From Kordia periserrulae (GTDB lineage Bacteria > Bacteroidota > Bacteroidia > Flavobacteriales > Flavobacteriaceae), in assembly GCF_003054265.1 (NCBI RefSeq), contig NZ_QBKT01000009.1, positions 1-64,000 on the forward strand: a DNA stretch of 64,000 nt. Direction: 5' to 3'. The first letter of the stretch is position 1; each line of letters opens with the position of its first letter. The position numbers and the translations under genes were made by a program. Positions 16,719 to 26,106 of this stretch are shown here, piece after piece. The notes under the pieces were generated by a model. That model worked only from the letters and a program-made list of their open reading frames with translations, had not been told where the DNA came from and did not search any database.

Positions 16719-16953
16719 CTGTTTGTTCTTATATCATTAATTTTGTCAGATGCAATTCGCCACTAATCATATCGGAAGATACTAACCATTAGTTTTGGCT
16801 CATTTCATACATACATACCTTTAAAATGAACTTATGTCATTTTCTTTTTATAAATTGGTAATTTTGGACGAAATTTACATAAAATAAAGCGCATCGCATA
16901 GTAAATTTAAGGCTAAGTAAGTTGTGCAGAAGCGAACTATCATAAAAAATAGC

Positions 16954-18150
16954 ATGGAAAAATCAGGAACTGAGCAAACCTCAAACAAACCAACAATTTG
17001 GCAACAAATTGTAGAAAAGAAAGTAGCTTTTTTTAATACCATCTATGGAAAAATACTCACGATAATCTGTCAAATATTTGTGGGCGGATTGTTTATTTTT
17101 TCAGGATTTATAAAGCTGAATGATCCTGTTGGTTTTTCGTTTAAACTCACCGATTATTTTGCAGAAGACGTTCTGAATTTACCATCGTTAGTGCCGTACG
17201 CGCTGTGGTTGGCGGTTTTTCTCGTCATTCTTGAAGTTATTTTAGGTGTGATGATTTTACTAAGCCTATTCAAAAAACCAGTATTGTGGAGTTTGCTCGG
17301 ATTGATTGTATTTTTCACCTTTCTCACCTTTTATTCGGCATATTTCAACAAAGTAACCGATTGCGGTTGTTTTGGTGATTTTTGGAAATTGACACCTTGG
17401 GAAAGTTTCACAAAAGACATCATTTTGCTAGTCGCGATTCTTATTTTGTTCATTGGAATGAAACACATCAAGCCTATTTTCTCTAAAAAAATAAACATCG
17501 GCATTGCAGTCGTGAGTTTAATAGCGTGCATTTTCTTTGGAAGACATGTGTTGAATCATTTGCCAGTTTTCGACTTTAGACCGTACAAAATCGGCGCAAA
17601 TATTCCAGATGGGATGATTGTTCCGCCAGATGCTCCCAAACCTATCATTGAATATACGTGGGTTTTTGATGTGAATGGAGAAGACGTAGAAGTTGTGACG
17701 ACAGATGTGTCGCAACCACAAGTAGAAGGTGGCGTTTACAAAGATTTAAAAAGTGAAATCATAGATGAAGGTTACGAACCACCAATTCACGATTTCATCA
17801 TTGAAAGTCCAGAAGAGGGTGATGTTACAGATAGGATGCTGGAAGAAGAAAAAATCATCATGGTCATCATGTATCGATTGGAAAAAGCGGAAGAAGCAGG
17901 ACTTTTCAAAGTAAAAGAATTTACCGATAAAGCGTTGGCAGCAGGATATAAAGTCATTGGATTATCAGCTTCCGATGCGCAGGAATTGCAAGATTTGGCA
18001 GATTTGATGCAGTTCAATTTTAATTTTTATCTCACAGATCCTATCACCTTAAAAACCATTGTACGCTCCAATCCTGGAATCATCAAAGTGGAAAAAGGGA
18101 CCATTACAGACAAAAAACATTACAACGATTTTGACACGATAAAACTGTAA
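16954..18150 (+). CDS. BT_3928/DoxX-MauE-like membrane protein with thioredoxin-like C-terminal domain
   Basis: 398 aa from ATG 16954; a GTG at 16924 would add ten residues and is less likely. Four membrane helices lie in residues ~35-165, with FIFSGFIKLNDPVGFSFKL and a CGCF motif (137-140) as in MauE/DoxX-type proteins. Beyond residue ~190 is a periplasmic region ending in a thioredoxin-like fold without a CxxC (MYRLEKAEEAGLFKV, GLSASDAQELQDL). A role in periplasmic redox or disulphide transfer is plausible but unproven. It begins a collinear run continuing to clpS, an order common in Flavobacteriia. Confidence 0.82.
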   Translation: MEKSGTEQTSNKPTIWQQIVEKKVAFFNTIYGKILTIICQIFVGGLFIFSGFIKLNDPVGFSFKLTDYFAEDVLNLPSLVPYALWLAVFLVILEVILGVMILLSLFKKPVLWSLLGLIVFFTFLTFYSAYFNKVTDCGCFGDFWKLTPWESFTKDIILLVAILILFIGMKHIKPIFSKKINIGIAVVSLIACIFFGRHVLNHLPVFDFRPYKIGANIPDGMIVPPDAPKPIIEYTWVFDVNGEDVEVVTTDVSQPQVEGGVYKDLKSEIIDEGYEPPIHDFIIESPEEGDVTDRMLEEEKIIMVIMYRLEKAEEAGLFKVKEFTDKALAAGYKVIGLSASDAQELQDLADLMQFNFNFYLTDPITLKTIVRSNPGIIKVEKGTITDKKHYNDFDTIKL

Positions 18151-18157
18151 ACACTCT

Positions 18158-19231
18158 TTGGGAAGATACATTGTACATAAAATCGGCTATGCGTTTTTGA
18201 CACTTTTTGGCGTCGTGACAGTGATATTTTTTCTGTTTAACATTCTGCCTGGCGATCCTGCAAAAATGATGTTAGGGCAAAATCAAACGGAAGAACAAAT
18301 TGCAATTGTCAAGAAAAAATATGGCTTTGACAAACCTGTGTTGACACAATACGCGTATTACATCAACGACTTGCTGCCCATTTCGTTTCATTCCACCAAA
18401 AAAGAAGATTACACACATTTGGCAGACAACAAATACAGTGCGGTTTCGCTATTTACCATCGGAAATACGACGACTGTTTTAAAACTTCCGTATTTGCGCG
18501 AATCATTTCAAAAATCGGGAAAAAGCGTGGCGCAAGTCATTCGAGAAACCTTGCCAAATACTATTGTGTTAGCTATCGCCGCCATTAGCATTGCGATGTT
18601 GCTGGGAATTTTTTTAGGAATCATTTCCGCATTGTATAAAGACACATTTGTAGACAAACTCATTCAAATCGTAAGTACATTGGGCATGAGCGTTCCTTCA
18701 TTTTTTAGCGCGATTCTATTTGCGTGGATATTTGGGTTTCTATTGCACAAATACACCAATTTAAACATGACCGGAAGCTTATACGAAGTAGATGATTTTG
18801 GCGAATTTATCAGCATTCGCTGGAAAAACCTCATCTTGCCAGCCATTGTGTTGGGAATTCGTCCGTTGGCAGTTATCATACAACTCATGCGAAATTCATT
18901 GCTAGAAGTTTTCAATCAAGATTACATTCGTACGGCAAGAGCTAAAGGATTGAGCGAATTTCAAATCATCAAAAAACATGCTGTCAAAAATGCGCTAAAT
19001 CCAGTAATTACGGCAATTTCTGGATGGTTTGCTTCCATGTTGGCAGGAGCTGTTTTTGTAGAATATATTTTTGGTTGGAACGGACTTGGAAAAGAAATCG
19101 TAGATGCATTAAACAGTCAAGATTTGCCAATCATCATGGGCGCTGTGTTGATTATTGCTGCTATGTTCATTATAATCAATATCTTAGTAGATGTCGTATA
19201 CGGTTGGCTCGACCCGAAAATTAGAACGTAA
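18158..19231 (+). CDS. DppB/OppB-type ABC transporter permease
   Basis: 357 aa inner-membrane permease. It starts at TTG 18158, 7 bp after the preceding stop; no in-frame ATG gives a sensible N terminus. The N terminus GRYIVHKIGYAFLTLFGVV and LPGDPAKMMLGQ is the DppB hallmark, and the EAA-like loop is present (RTARAKGLSEFQIIKKHAVKNAL). The family forms a pore with a DppC partner for peptide or nickel uptake. No partner permease, ATPase or binding protein is encoded nearby, so it must pair with subunits encoded elsewhere or act differently. Confidence 0.9.
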   Translation: MGRYIVHKIGYAFLTLFGVVTVIFFLFNILPGDPAKMMLGQNQTEEQIAIVKKKYGFDKPVLTQYAYYINDLLPISFHSTKKEDYTHLADNKYSAVSLFTIGNTTTVLKLPYLRESFQKSGKSVAQVIRETLPNTIVLAIAAISIAMLLGIFLGIISALYKDTFVDKLIQIVSTLGMSVPSFFSAILFAWIFGFLLHKYTNLNMTGSLYEVDDFGEFISIRWKNLILPAIVLGIRPLAVIIQLMRNSLLEVFNQDYIRTARAKGLSEFQIIKKHAVKNALNPVITAISGWFASMLAGAVFVEYIFGWNGLGKEIVDALNSQDLPIIMGAVLIIAAMFIIINILVDVVYGWLDPKIRT

Positions 19232-19267
19232 ATACGAATGATTTCATCCTAAAAAAGTAACGATCAA

Positions 19268-19831
19268 ATGAAAATTGCGAAGCATATTCTAGTGGCTATC
19301 AGTCTTATGTTGATAGTGTTTTCCTGTAAACATGATACTTCACAAGAAAAATCGCAAAAAGAAAGTCTGCAAAAAATACTGCCGAAAGGCTCAAGTATTG
19401 AAATTTTGATTGATAAAAGCAAGTATACACTTTCTGTCTTTTCGGCAGATACTTTGGTAAAAACATACAACGTCGTTTTTGGAGGAAATCCTGTGGACGA
19501 TAAAGAAAAAGAAGGCGATCAGCGCACGCCAGAAGGTGAATTTGGTGTGCGAGATAAATATCCGCATCGCAAATGGTCAAAATTTATTTGGATAGATTAC
19601 CCGAATGCAAATTCGTGGAAAAAATTCAATCAACGAAAAGCTGCAGGCATCATCAAAGAAGGTGAAACTATTGGTAGCGAAGTTGGAATTCACGGCGTGC
19701 CCGAAGGAATGGATGCTATAATTGACAAACGACAAAACTGGACGCTAGGTTGTATTTCCATGAAAAATAGTGACGTCAATGAAATCTATCCGTATATTAC
19801 CAATCAAACAAAAATTACCATTCAAAAATAG
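19268..19831 (+). CDS. L,D-transpeptidase (YkuD/ErfK) lipoprotein
   Basis: 187 aa. A signal peptide ends in lipobox MLIVFSC (C20). The YkuD catalytic domain has H142 in GIHGVPEG and the nucleophile C162 in LGCISMKN. Such enzymes make 3-3 peptidoglycan cross-links or attach proteins to the wall in the periplasm. The following TlpA-like gene starts 2 bp after its stop, indicating co-expression. Confidence 0.92.
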   Translation: MKIAKHILVAISLMLIVFSCKHDTSQEKSQKESLQKILPKGSSIEILIDKSKYTLSVFSADTLVKTYNVVFGGNPVDDKEKEGDQRTPEGEFGVRDKYPHRKWSKFIWIDYPNANSWKKFNQRKAAGIIKEGETIGSEVGIHGVPEGMDAIIDKRQNWTLGCISMKNSDVNEIYPYITNQTKITIQK

Positions 19832-19832
19832 C

Positions 19833-20321
19833 ATGAAACGCGCACTAAAACTCGTATTAGTTGCTTTTGTCATCATAAGTTGTCAAAAAGAAAATTTAAC
19901 CAAATTCCCACCAGAAGCGTTACAGGAAAAAATGCTGTCAATCACTGGAGAAAACACTACTTTTGAAAAGATTTTACAAAAATACCAAGGAAAAACTATT
20001 TTTGTAGATATCTGGGCTTCTTGGTGTCGCGATTGTTTGGTTGGAATTCCTGGCGTAAAAGAAATTCAAAAAAATAATCCAGCGGTAACCTACCTCTTTT
20101 TATCTTTGGATAGAAATATGGAACGTTGGCAAAAAGCGGTTGAAAAACAGCAGCTTATAGGCGAACATTACTATGTGCCATCAGGAATGAAAGGTACTTT
20201 TGGAAAAGCTATCGGACTCAGTTGGATTCCAAGATATATGGTCATCAATCCTGACGGAAGTATCAAGCTTTTTGAAGCCATTAAAACAACAGATTCAGCA
20301 TTGCTAGAAGCAATACAATAA
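19833..20321 (+). CDS. TlpA-like thioredoxin-fold lipoprotein
   Basis: 162 aa from ATG 19833. An upstream in-frame ATG (19770) lies inside the preceding gene and would bury the signal peptide, so it is rejected. Signal peptide with lipobox VIISC (C17), then a TlpA/ResA-type thioredoxin fold with WASWCRDC (C65, C68) and the cis-Pro loop WIPRYMVI. It is a periplasmic thiol-disulphide oxidoreductase; the DoxX-like redox protein is three genes upstream in the same run. Confidence 0.9.
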   Translation: MKRALKLVLVAFVIISCQKENLTKFPPEALQEKMLSITGENTTFEKILQKYQGKTIFVDIWASWCRDCLVGIPGVKEIQKNNPAVTYLFLSLDRNMERWQKAVEKQQLIGEHYYVPSGMKGTFGKAIGLSWIPRYMVINPDGSIKLFEAIKTTDSALLEAIQ

Positions 20322-20350
20322 ATAAAAATCAAGTCAAAAACATAAAAAAC

Positions 20351-21100
20351 ATGAGACGTAAAATAGTTGCAGGAAACTGGAAAATGAACAATGACCTTTC
20401 GGAAACGGAAGCTTTATTAAATGATTTAATTGAGCAGGTACCAAACACGGATGTTTCTGTAATGGTAGCACCGACGTTTGTAAATTTATTTCAAGCGTTC
20501 AACGTGCTAAAAGGACACAACATTGAAGTCATAGCACAAAACATGCATCAAGAAGCAAATGGTGCGTATACAGGAGAAGTTTCTGCAAGCATGCTTCAAA
20601 GTGTCGGTGTAAATACCGTAATTCTCGGACATAGTGAGCGCAGAGCTTATTTTGGAGAAACGGATGAAATCTTGGCCAAAAAAGTAGATACAGCGTTGGC
20701 AAATGAACTACAAATTGTATTTTGTTTTGGAGAAGAATTGGAAGATAGAAAAGCAGGAAACCATTTTTCTGTAGTAGAAAATCAATTAAAAAATGCTCTA
20801 TTTCATCTAGAAGCTGCACATTGGAAAAATATCATTTTGGCGTATGAACCTGTATGGGCAATTGGTACTGGAGAAACCGCTTCGCCTGAACAAGCACAGG
20901 AAATGCACGCGTTTATTCGTAAAACGATTTCAGAAAAATTTGGACAAGATGTAGCAAACGAACTTTCCATTTTATACGGAGGAAGTGTAAAACCAGCCAA
21001 TGCTGCCGAAATTTTCGCAAAAGCGGATGTTGACGGTGGATTAATTGGTGGTGCTTCCTTAAAAGCAGCTGATTTTGTAGCAATCATAAACGCGTTTTAA
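20351..21100 (+). CDS. tpiA: Triosephosphate isomerase
   Basis: 249 aa TIM barrel interconverting DHAP and glyceraldehyde 3-phosphate. Catalytic signatures: N and K in AGNWKMN, H in LGHSERR, E in YEPVWAIGTG, and phosphate-binding YGGSVKP and GGLIGGASL. The prmA gene starts 1 bp after the stop. Confidence 0.97.
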   Translation: MRRKIVAGNWKMNNDLSETEALLNDLIEQVPNTDVSVMVAPTFVNLFQAFNVLKGHNIEVIAQNMHQEANGAYTGEVSASMLQSVGVNTVILGHSERRAYFGETDEILAKKVDTALANELQIVFCFGEELEDRKAGNHFSVVENQLKNALFHLEAAHWKNIILAYEPVWAIGTGETASPEQAQEMHAFIRKTISEKFGQDVANELSILYGGSVKPANAAEIFAKADVDGGLIGGASLKAADFVAIINAF

Positions 21101-21101
21101 C

Positions 21102-21935
21102 ATGTCAACAACCTATATTGGATACACTTTTAAAGTTTCGCCTGTGCAGCCAGCCACGGAAATACTCATTGCGGAATTGGGTTTTGCAGGCTTTGAAAGT
21201 TTTGTCGAAAATGAAGAAGGTGTCAATGCCTACATTCAAAAAGAAGATTGGCATGCGGCTATTTTGGAGGATATTCAAATTCTAAATAATGCTGATTTTG
21301 AAATCACTTATGAACAAGAAGAAATAGCGCAAGTCAACTGGAATGAAGAATGGGAAAAGAATTTTGACCCGATTGAAGTAGATGGAAAATGTGTGGTAAG
21401 AGCGCCTTTTCACGAAAAACCTTCGGTGGAATATGATATTGTCATTGAACCAAAAATGAGCTTCGGAACAGGTCACCACGAAACGACACACATGATGTTA
21501 CAACATATCTTAAACACAGATGTCACTGATAAAAAAGTGCTGGATATGGGTTGCGGAACTGGTGTTTTGGCAATTTTAGCAGAAATGAAAGGCGCCAAAC
21601 CATTGGACGCGATTGACATTGATAATTGGTGTTATTTGAATTCGCTAGAAAATGTAGAGCGTAACAATTGCAAGCATATTTCGGTGTATGAAGGCGATGT
21701 GACTTTATTGAAAGATAGGAAATATGATATCATCATTGCGAATATTAATAGAAACATTTTACTGAACGATATTCATCAGTATGCAGCGTGTTTACATGAA
21801 AATGGAATGTTGTTTTTAAGCGGATTTTACACAGAAGACATTCCTATCATTACAGACGAATGTGTCAAAAACAAGTTAAAATTTGCAGACAAACTTGAAA
21901 AAAATAATTGGGTTTCGTTAAAATTTGTAAATTAG
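21102..21935 (+). CDS. prmA: Ribosomal protein L11 methyltransferase
   Basis: 277 aa SAM-dependent methyltransferase. The N-terminal substrate-binding domain is followed by MSFGTGHHETTHMML, motif I DMGCGTGVLAILAE (~147), and the post-I acidic DAIDID. The NPPY-like step is IIANINRNILL, typical of PrmA. It trimethylates L11 in the cytosol. It is a tight operon partner of tpiA. Confidence 0.94.
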   Translation: MSTTYIGYTFKVSPVQPATEILIAELGFAGFESFVENEEGVNAYIQKEDWHAAILEDIQILNNADFEITYEQEEIAQVNWNEEWEKNFDPIEVDGKCVVRAPFHEKPSVEYDIVIEPKMSFGTGHHETTHMMLQHILNTDVTDKKVLDMGCGTGVLAILAEMKGAKPLDAIDIDNWCYLNSLENVERNNCKHISVYEGDVTLLKDRKYDIIIANINRNILLNDIHQYAACLHENGMLFLSGFYTEDIPIITDECVKNKLKFADKLEKNNWVSLKFVN

Positions 21936-22019
21936 TGGTGCATAAGCTTTTAACAAACGCTAATGTAACCTTACACGAACAAAAAAGAAACAAGTTTTAC
22001 TACGGATAAAATACCAAAT

Positions 22020-22295
22020 ATGAGTACGCAAGAAAAAATTAAGGAAGAATTACTCACCTTAGAAGAGATACAAAAAAACAATGAAATCGTATTGTACAAT
22101 GACGACGTAAATACATTTGATCACGTTATTGAAACGCTCATTTATGCCTGTGATCATACTGCGGAACAAGCAGAACAATGTTCAATCATTGTGCATTACA
22201 AAGGAAAATGTACGGTAAAAACGGGTGATTATGAAGATTTAAAACCGCGATGCAGTAAATTATTAGAAGCAGGACTTTCAGCCGAAATCATATAA
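22020..22295 (+). CDS. clpS: ATP-dependent Clp protease adaptor ClpS
   Basis: 91 aa. The N-degron binding core is intact: VLYNDDVNTFDHVIETLIYACDHT and AEQCSIIVHYKGKCTVKTG. It delivers N-end-rule substrates to ClpA-type unfoldases. It ends the run tpiA-prmA-clpS and is followed by a terminator. Confidence 0.94.
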   Translation: MSTQEKIKEELLTLEEIQKNNEIVLYNDDVNTFDHVIETLIYACDHTAEQAEQCSIIVHYKGKCTVKTGDYEDLKPRCSKLLEAGLSAEII

Positions 22296-22327
22296 AGAAA
22301 TAAAGACGATGCCTACAACATACTGAG

Positions 22328-22358
22328 ATAGACGCTTTTTTAAGCGTCTATTTTTTTT
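22328..22358 (+). terminator. Terminator after clpS
   Basis: ATAGACGCTT and AAGCGTCTAT form a 10-bp stem with a T-rich loop, followed by T8. Confidence 0.88.
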
Positions 22359-22451
22359 GATGAATTTTTAACAAAACACGTAAAATGTGTTAATTTTTTA
22401 GATATCCTTAATAGATTTAACATTTTATTAGGAATTATACAATAAAATTTA

Positions 22452-22459
22452 TAAGTTTG
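22452..22459 (+). promoter_or_regulatory. -7 box of the M57-like protease gene
   Basis: TAAGTTTG matches TAnnTTTG. It overlaps an in-frame ATG at 22457, which argues that this ATG is not the start and that ATG 22517 is. Confidence 0.5.
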
Positions 22460-22516
22460 AAATGTGTTAAAAATCGCTCCAAACAATTATTAACATTAAC
22501 CGAAAAAACTTCTAAA

Positions 22517-23359
22517 ATGAAAAAAATTAAAAACTTAGCATTGCTAATGGCAATTGTGTTGGGGCTAACCTTCACTTCATGTACCAAAGACAACACCGCA
22601 ACAATCGAAGAAGAAACTGCAGTTGCGCCAGTTGGAATTCCACAAGACGTATTTGAAAAAGCACAATCATTACACTTCAATACATTCGACATGCAAAAAA
22701 CCATGTTCGAAAAGCCAGGAGGAAAAATGGAAGAAGCATATCTTCTTGAAGGAGATATCATGATTCCACACGACCAATTAATGGCAATGGAATTTGGTGA
22801 TGGTATCACTAGCAAGCAATATCGTACAAGTAACCTAGTAAATGATGGTGTGATCACTATTATTGGATATACAGGAAACAATTCTAATGGATTAACAACT
22901 AAAATGATAAATGGACTTAGTTGGGCTGTAGATAACTATAATGCATTGAACTTAGATATCACTTTCCAATTGACTTACGGTACAGATTATGAAAATAAAG
23001 ACATGGTTGTGTACCAAGTATCTGGAGGTGCAGGAGGATCTGCAGGTTTCCCTTCAGGAGGAAATCCAAACAAGTGGGTTCGTATTAATTCAGGATTGGC
23101 TCCATACAGTACCAACGTACACGAGCACGTAATTGGTCACGAAATGGGACACTCAATTGGTTTCCGTCACTCTGACTACTTTAGCAGACAAAGCTGTGGA
23201 CAAAATACAAATGAAGGAAGCGCTGGAGTTGGTGCAATTCATATCCCAGGAACACCTACAGGATGGGATCCAACTTCATTAATGAATGCTTGCTTTAGCT
23301 CAAGCGAAGATGGAGAATTCAACAGTAATGATATTACAGCATTACGTTGGATGTACTAA
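22517..23359 (+). CDS. M57 (HEIGH-type) metalloprotease lipoprotein
   Basis: 280 aa from ATG 22517 (MKKIKNLALLMAIVLGLTFTSC, lipobox C22). The zinc site is HEMGHSIGFRHSD near residue 208, within VIGHEMGHSIGFRH, closely matching the dual-action HEIGH peptidases related to myxobacterial protease B. A Cys pair (SRQSCG and MNACFSS) follows. It should be an outer-membrane-tethered or exported zinc endopeptidase; substrates unknown. Single gene with its own promoter and terminator. Confidence 0.86.
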   Translation: MKKIKNLALLMAIVLGLTFTSCTKDNTATIEEETAVAPVGIPQDVFEKAQSLHFNTFDMQKTMFEKPGGKMEEAYLLEGDIMIPHDQLMAMEFGDGITSKQYRTSNLVNDGVITIIGYTGNNSNGLTTKMINGLSWAVDNYNALNLDITFQLTYGTDYENKDMVVYQVSGGAGGSAGFPSGGNPNKWVRINSGLAPYSTNVHEHVIGHEMGHSIGFRHSDYFSRQSCGQNTNEGSAGVGAIHIPGTPTGWDPTSLMNACFSSSEDGEFNSNDITALRWMY

Positions 23360-23425
23360 TAAACAGTCTTACATAGTAATAAGAGAAAATAATTAAATTA
23401 AAATCGAGAGTGATTTTTAACATAG

Positions 23426-23451
23426 AAAAGGCGCCTAACCAGCGCCTTTTT
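23426..23451 (+). terminator. Terminator after the M57-like protease gene
   Basis: AAAAGGCGC (23426-23434) and GCGCCTTTT (23442-23450) form a 9-bp stem with a 7-nt loop, ending in a T run. Confidence 0.85.
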
Positions 23452-23542
23452 GCTATTTATATATTTTACTGAAACTATAGGAAAAGCATTTTTTTAGCCA
23501 TAAAAAGGCAGATGAAAATGTTATATTTATTCCGAAAATATA

Positions 23543-25255
23543 ATGAACATGCCTACAAAAAAGTTTAAAATATGCATCACTATGGCAGGAGCCGTTTCTG
23601 CGGGAGCCTATACTGCTGGCGTAATTGATTATTTGTTAGAATCACTACACCTATGGGAAAAAGCCAAAGCACAAAATAAAAAACTAGGAAAAGAGCATCC
23701 GCAATACAATCATTCCATTCCGATGCATGATGTGGAATTGGAAGTGTTAAGTGGCGCTTCCGCGGGAGGAATTACAGGAACATTAGCAGTGTTGAGTTTA
23801 CTTAACAAAAATCATCAATTTGTAAATAAAGACAACCCGAAAGGCGAAAACAATATCTTTTACCAATCGTGGGTAAAAATGGCAGATACGGATACCGAAA
23901 CGTCTTTGATGAAAATGTTGCATACAAATGATATCAAAAGTGACGCATATCCAGAATCGTTGTTGAATGTAGCGCCGATTGAAGCCATTGCAGACAATGC
24001 CTTGCAAACAAATCATCAAGTTGCATTTCCTAATTATGTGTCTAAAAGTCTGGATTTAGTGTTGACAACCACCAATTTACGCGGATTAAATTTTCATATA
24101 GATTTTAAAGATAGCGAAACGGTCATCACCAATCATGGTGGTTTTTTTCGGTATAAAATCGCGAATGACACACACAAACCAGGCATTCCTGAAAACGATT
24201 CGTCTCTATTTTATGTGTTGGATTTACAAAATGAAACGCATGTCAATTATTTAAAAGACGCGACACTAAGTACGTCTGCATTTCCGATTGGATTGAAATC
24301 AAGAGAAATACAAATTGCGCATGAATATGTAGCGCGCTATCCAAAATATTTGTTTGATAGGAGTGAAGGCATTCGTGTCGATTTGCAAAAAGAGAATACC
24401 TATACTTTCAATTCGGTTGATGGTGGATTGATAAACAATGAACCTTTCGGAATCTGCATGAAAGTGCTCATCGAAAAAAACAAAACCATTCGCGACGATG
24501 ATAATTATGCAATTATTATGGTGGATCCATTCCCAAATCAAGATAACGATGCAGATGCGTTTGATACCAAACGCGATATTATTTCCATTGCCAAAGGAAT
24601 GTTTAAAGCCTTGCGAAATCAGGTAATGTTTAACCAAGATGGTATTTTGGAAGCCCTGTCGTTGAGCAATCGCACAAAATTTTTAGTCGAACCCAAACGG
24701 AAGCAACAATCTGGCGAAAAGTGGATTCGCTCCAAAAAAGACTTAGCTTCTGCGCCGTTGAGTGGTTTTGGTGGATTTTTGGATGAATCGTTTCGTGAAC
24801 ATGATTTTCACTTAGGTAGAAAAAATTGTCAATCGTTTTTACGATACTATTTCGCCATAGAAAACAAAAATATCAACAAACGATTTGGAACTGACGTCAC
24901 AGAAGCAGCATTGCAACGTTTTTCATTTAGCGATAAAGAAGATGAAAGCAAAACACCAACATACTTTCCAATCATTCCCGACATGCGTGCTTTACACATC
25001 ATTAACAAAGAATTTGACACAGATACCTATGGCGAAGATGCGTATTTGGCATATCCTGCGTATCCAAAATTCAATATGGAATCTTTTGACAACACCTATA
25101 AAAAGCCAATTCAAAAGCGAATTCGTGCCATTGTCAGATCGCTCACCAAAAGCAAATTATACACATTTGCGTTCCGATTGTTAGGACAACGAAAAACGTA
25201 CCGACTCGTTCGAAAAACAATTGAAAAAAGCTTACATGAAAGCGAACTCATATAA
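23543..25255 (+). CDS. Patatin-like phospholipase
   Basis: 570 aa, no signal peptide. Patatin core: an oxyanion-type loop ITMAGAVSAGAYTAGVIDYL (in place of the classical GGGxRG), nucleophile elbow LSGASAGGI (GxSxG, near residue 73) and the catalytic Asp in VDGGLINNEPFG (~292), giving the Ser-Asp dyad. It would hydrolyse acyl chains of phospholipids. The long C-terminal half has no recognised domain and ends in a basic region (KPIQKRIRAIVRSLTKSKLY) that might touch membranes. In some bacteria patatins act in anti-phage systems, but no partner gene is adjacent, so a lipid-metabolic role is as likely. Confidence 0.85.
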   Translation: MNMPTKKFKICITMAGAVSAGAYTAGVIDYLLESLHLWEKAKAQNKKLGKEHPQYNHSIPMHDVELEVLSGASAGGITGTLAVLSLLNKNHQFVNKDNPKGENNIFYQSWVKMADTDTETSLMKMLHTNDIKSDAYPESLLNVAPIEAIADNALQTNHQVAFPNYVSKSLDLVLTTTNLRGLNFHIDFKDSETVITNHGGFFRYKIANDTHKPGIPENDSSLFYVLDLQNETHVNYLKDATLSTSAFPIGLKSREIQIAHEYVARYPKYLFDRSEGIRVDLQKENTYTFNSVDGGLINNEPFGICMKVLIEKNKTIRDDDNYAIIMVDPFPNQDNDADAFDTKRDIISIAKGMFKALRNQVMFNQDGILEALSLSNRTKFLVEPKRKQQSGEKWIRSKKDLASAPLSGFGGFLDESFREHDFHLGRKNCQSFLRYYFAIENKNINKRFGTDVTEAALQRFSFSDKEDESKTPTYFPIIPDMRALHIINKEFDTDTYGEDAYLAYPAYPKFNMESFDNTYKKPIQKRIRAIVRSLTKSKLYTFAFRLLGQRKTYRLVRKTIEKSLHESELI

Positions 25256-25418
25256 ATTATGCTTTCAAAAAAGTATTTCATCAAGATATATTGCTAAAAA
25301 ATACATTAAAAGACATAAAAAACGGTTGCTTTCACAATTCTAAATACGACATTTTCAATCATAAAAAAACAGCATCTTTTGTGTTGTAAATCAGAATATT
25401 ATAATGTTTTATGTTTAC

Positions 25419-25438
25419 ACGTAATTTATAAATTACGT
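25419..25438. other. Perfect 20-bp palindrome
   Basis: ACGTAATTTA followed by its exact complement TAAATTACGT, in the non-coding tract just upstream of non-coding unit 1. It could be an operator or a cruciform; no binding protein is known. Confidence 0.5.
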
Positions 25439-25465
25439 ACACAACTTCTTTTATGCTAGATAGAC

Positions 25466-25597
25466 TTTGCATAAGTTTACCGTAGGTTTTTTAGGTTATT
25501 TATTCTTCCATAAAACAATTACAATCTACAGTTGTAAACCATGTTAAGAAGGATATATTTCTTATGCAAAAGGAGTGTTGGGGGACGCTCCTTTTTT
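25466..25597 (+). ncRNA. Candidate small RNA, array unit 1
   Basis: A TTTG at 25466-25469 could be part of a -7 box (TAGACTTTG, one extra base). Downstream are ACAATCTACAGTTGT (possible small hairpin) and a strong terminator at 25568-25597: GGAGTGTT and GACGCTCC around a GGGG loop, then T6. No ORF fits. First of five terminator-bearing units in the 1.2-kb gap (25256-26490); the 5' end is approximate. Confidence 0.4.
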
Positions 25598-25679
25598 GTT
25601 TTTCTTCTCAAAAATTAACGCTTATTTTAAATTTCATACGCTCACAAAGTAATTTATGGTGTCTCTATCAACTTTTACT

Positions 25680-25769
25680 ACTTTAGAGCAAGTTTCAATG
25701 AGTATTTTATTGAGGTTTATTATTCTACAAATGGAAAGGAGCGTTGGGGAACGCTCCTTTCGTTATTTT
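25680..25769 (+). ncRNA. Candidate small RNA, array unit 2
   Basis: The terminator-like hairpin AAAGGAGCGTT and AACGCTCCTTT around GGGG (25735-25760) is nearly identical in stem and loop to unit 1; the T tract is interrupted. The 5' end is uncertain and no promoter is evident. Confidence 0.35.
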
Positions 25770-25925
25770 CATACATACCTTGTCGCATACAATTAGCTCG
25801 ATATCTGTATAAAAAAGATATAGACGTTATGTTCAACGCCATAATTGTGTCATTCATCTACACTATAAAGAATACTTGTCGACTTTTAAAAGTAGATGAT
25901 GATAATCCCTTTATATTTGGTGTAA

Positions 25926-26005
25926 ATATTTAGTATTACGATAATTACAATCTGGTAAATTGTAAAATATAAAGAACTCTTAATGCCCCAAGAGTTCTTT
26001 TTTTT
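25926..26005 (+). ncRNA. Candidate small RNA, array unit 3
   Basis: Best-supported unit. TATATTTG (25912-25919) matches the -7 box. Then AATATTTAGTATT, a hairpin TTACAAT/ATTGTAA with loop CTGGTAA (25945-25965), and a terminator AAAGAACTCTT/AAGAGTTCTTT with loop AATGCCCC and T tract (25971-26005). Predicted transcript ~80 nt. The AATATTTAGTATT and ACAATCTGRTAAATTGT segments recur in unit 4. Confidence 0.5.
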
Positions 26006-26106
26006 GTATATATCATTCACAGGATATCTTTTTTTGATACATTAGTTTATCGATATATTATGACCATTTATCGATATAAAAATATAGGTTCATCGACTTT
26101 GTGTGA

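Noticed and set aside
19770-19832. Upstream start for the TlpA-like gene
   Set aside because: It would overlap the L,D-transpeptidase gene and place a non-hydrophobic segment before the signal peptide.
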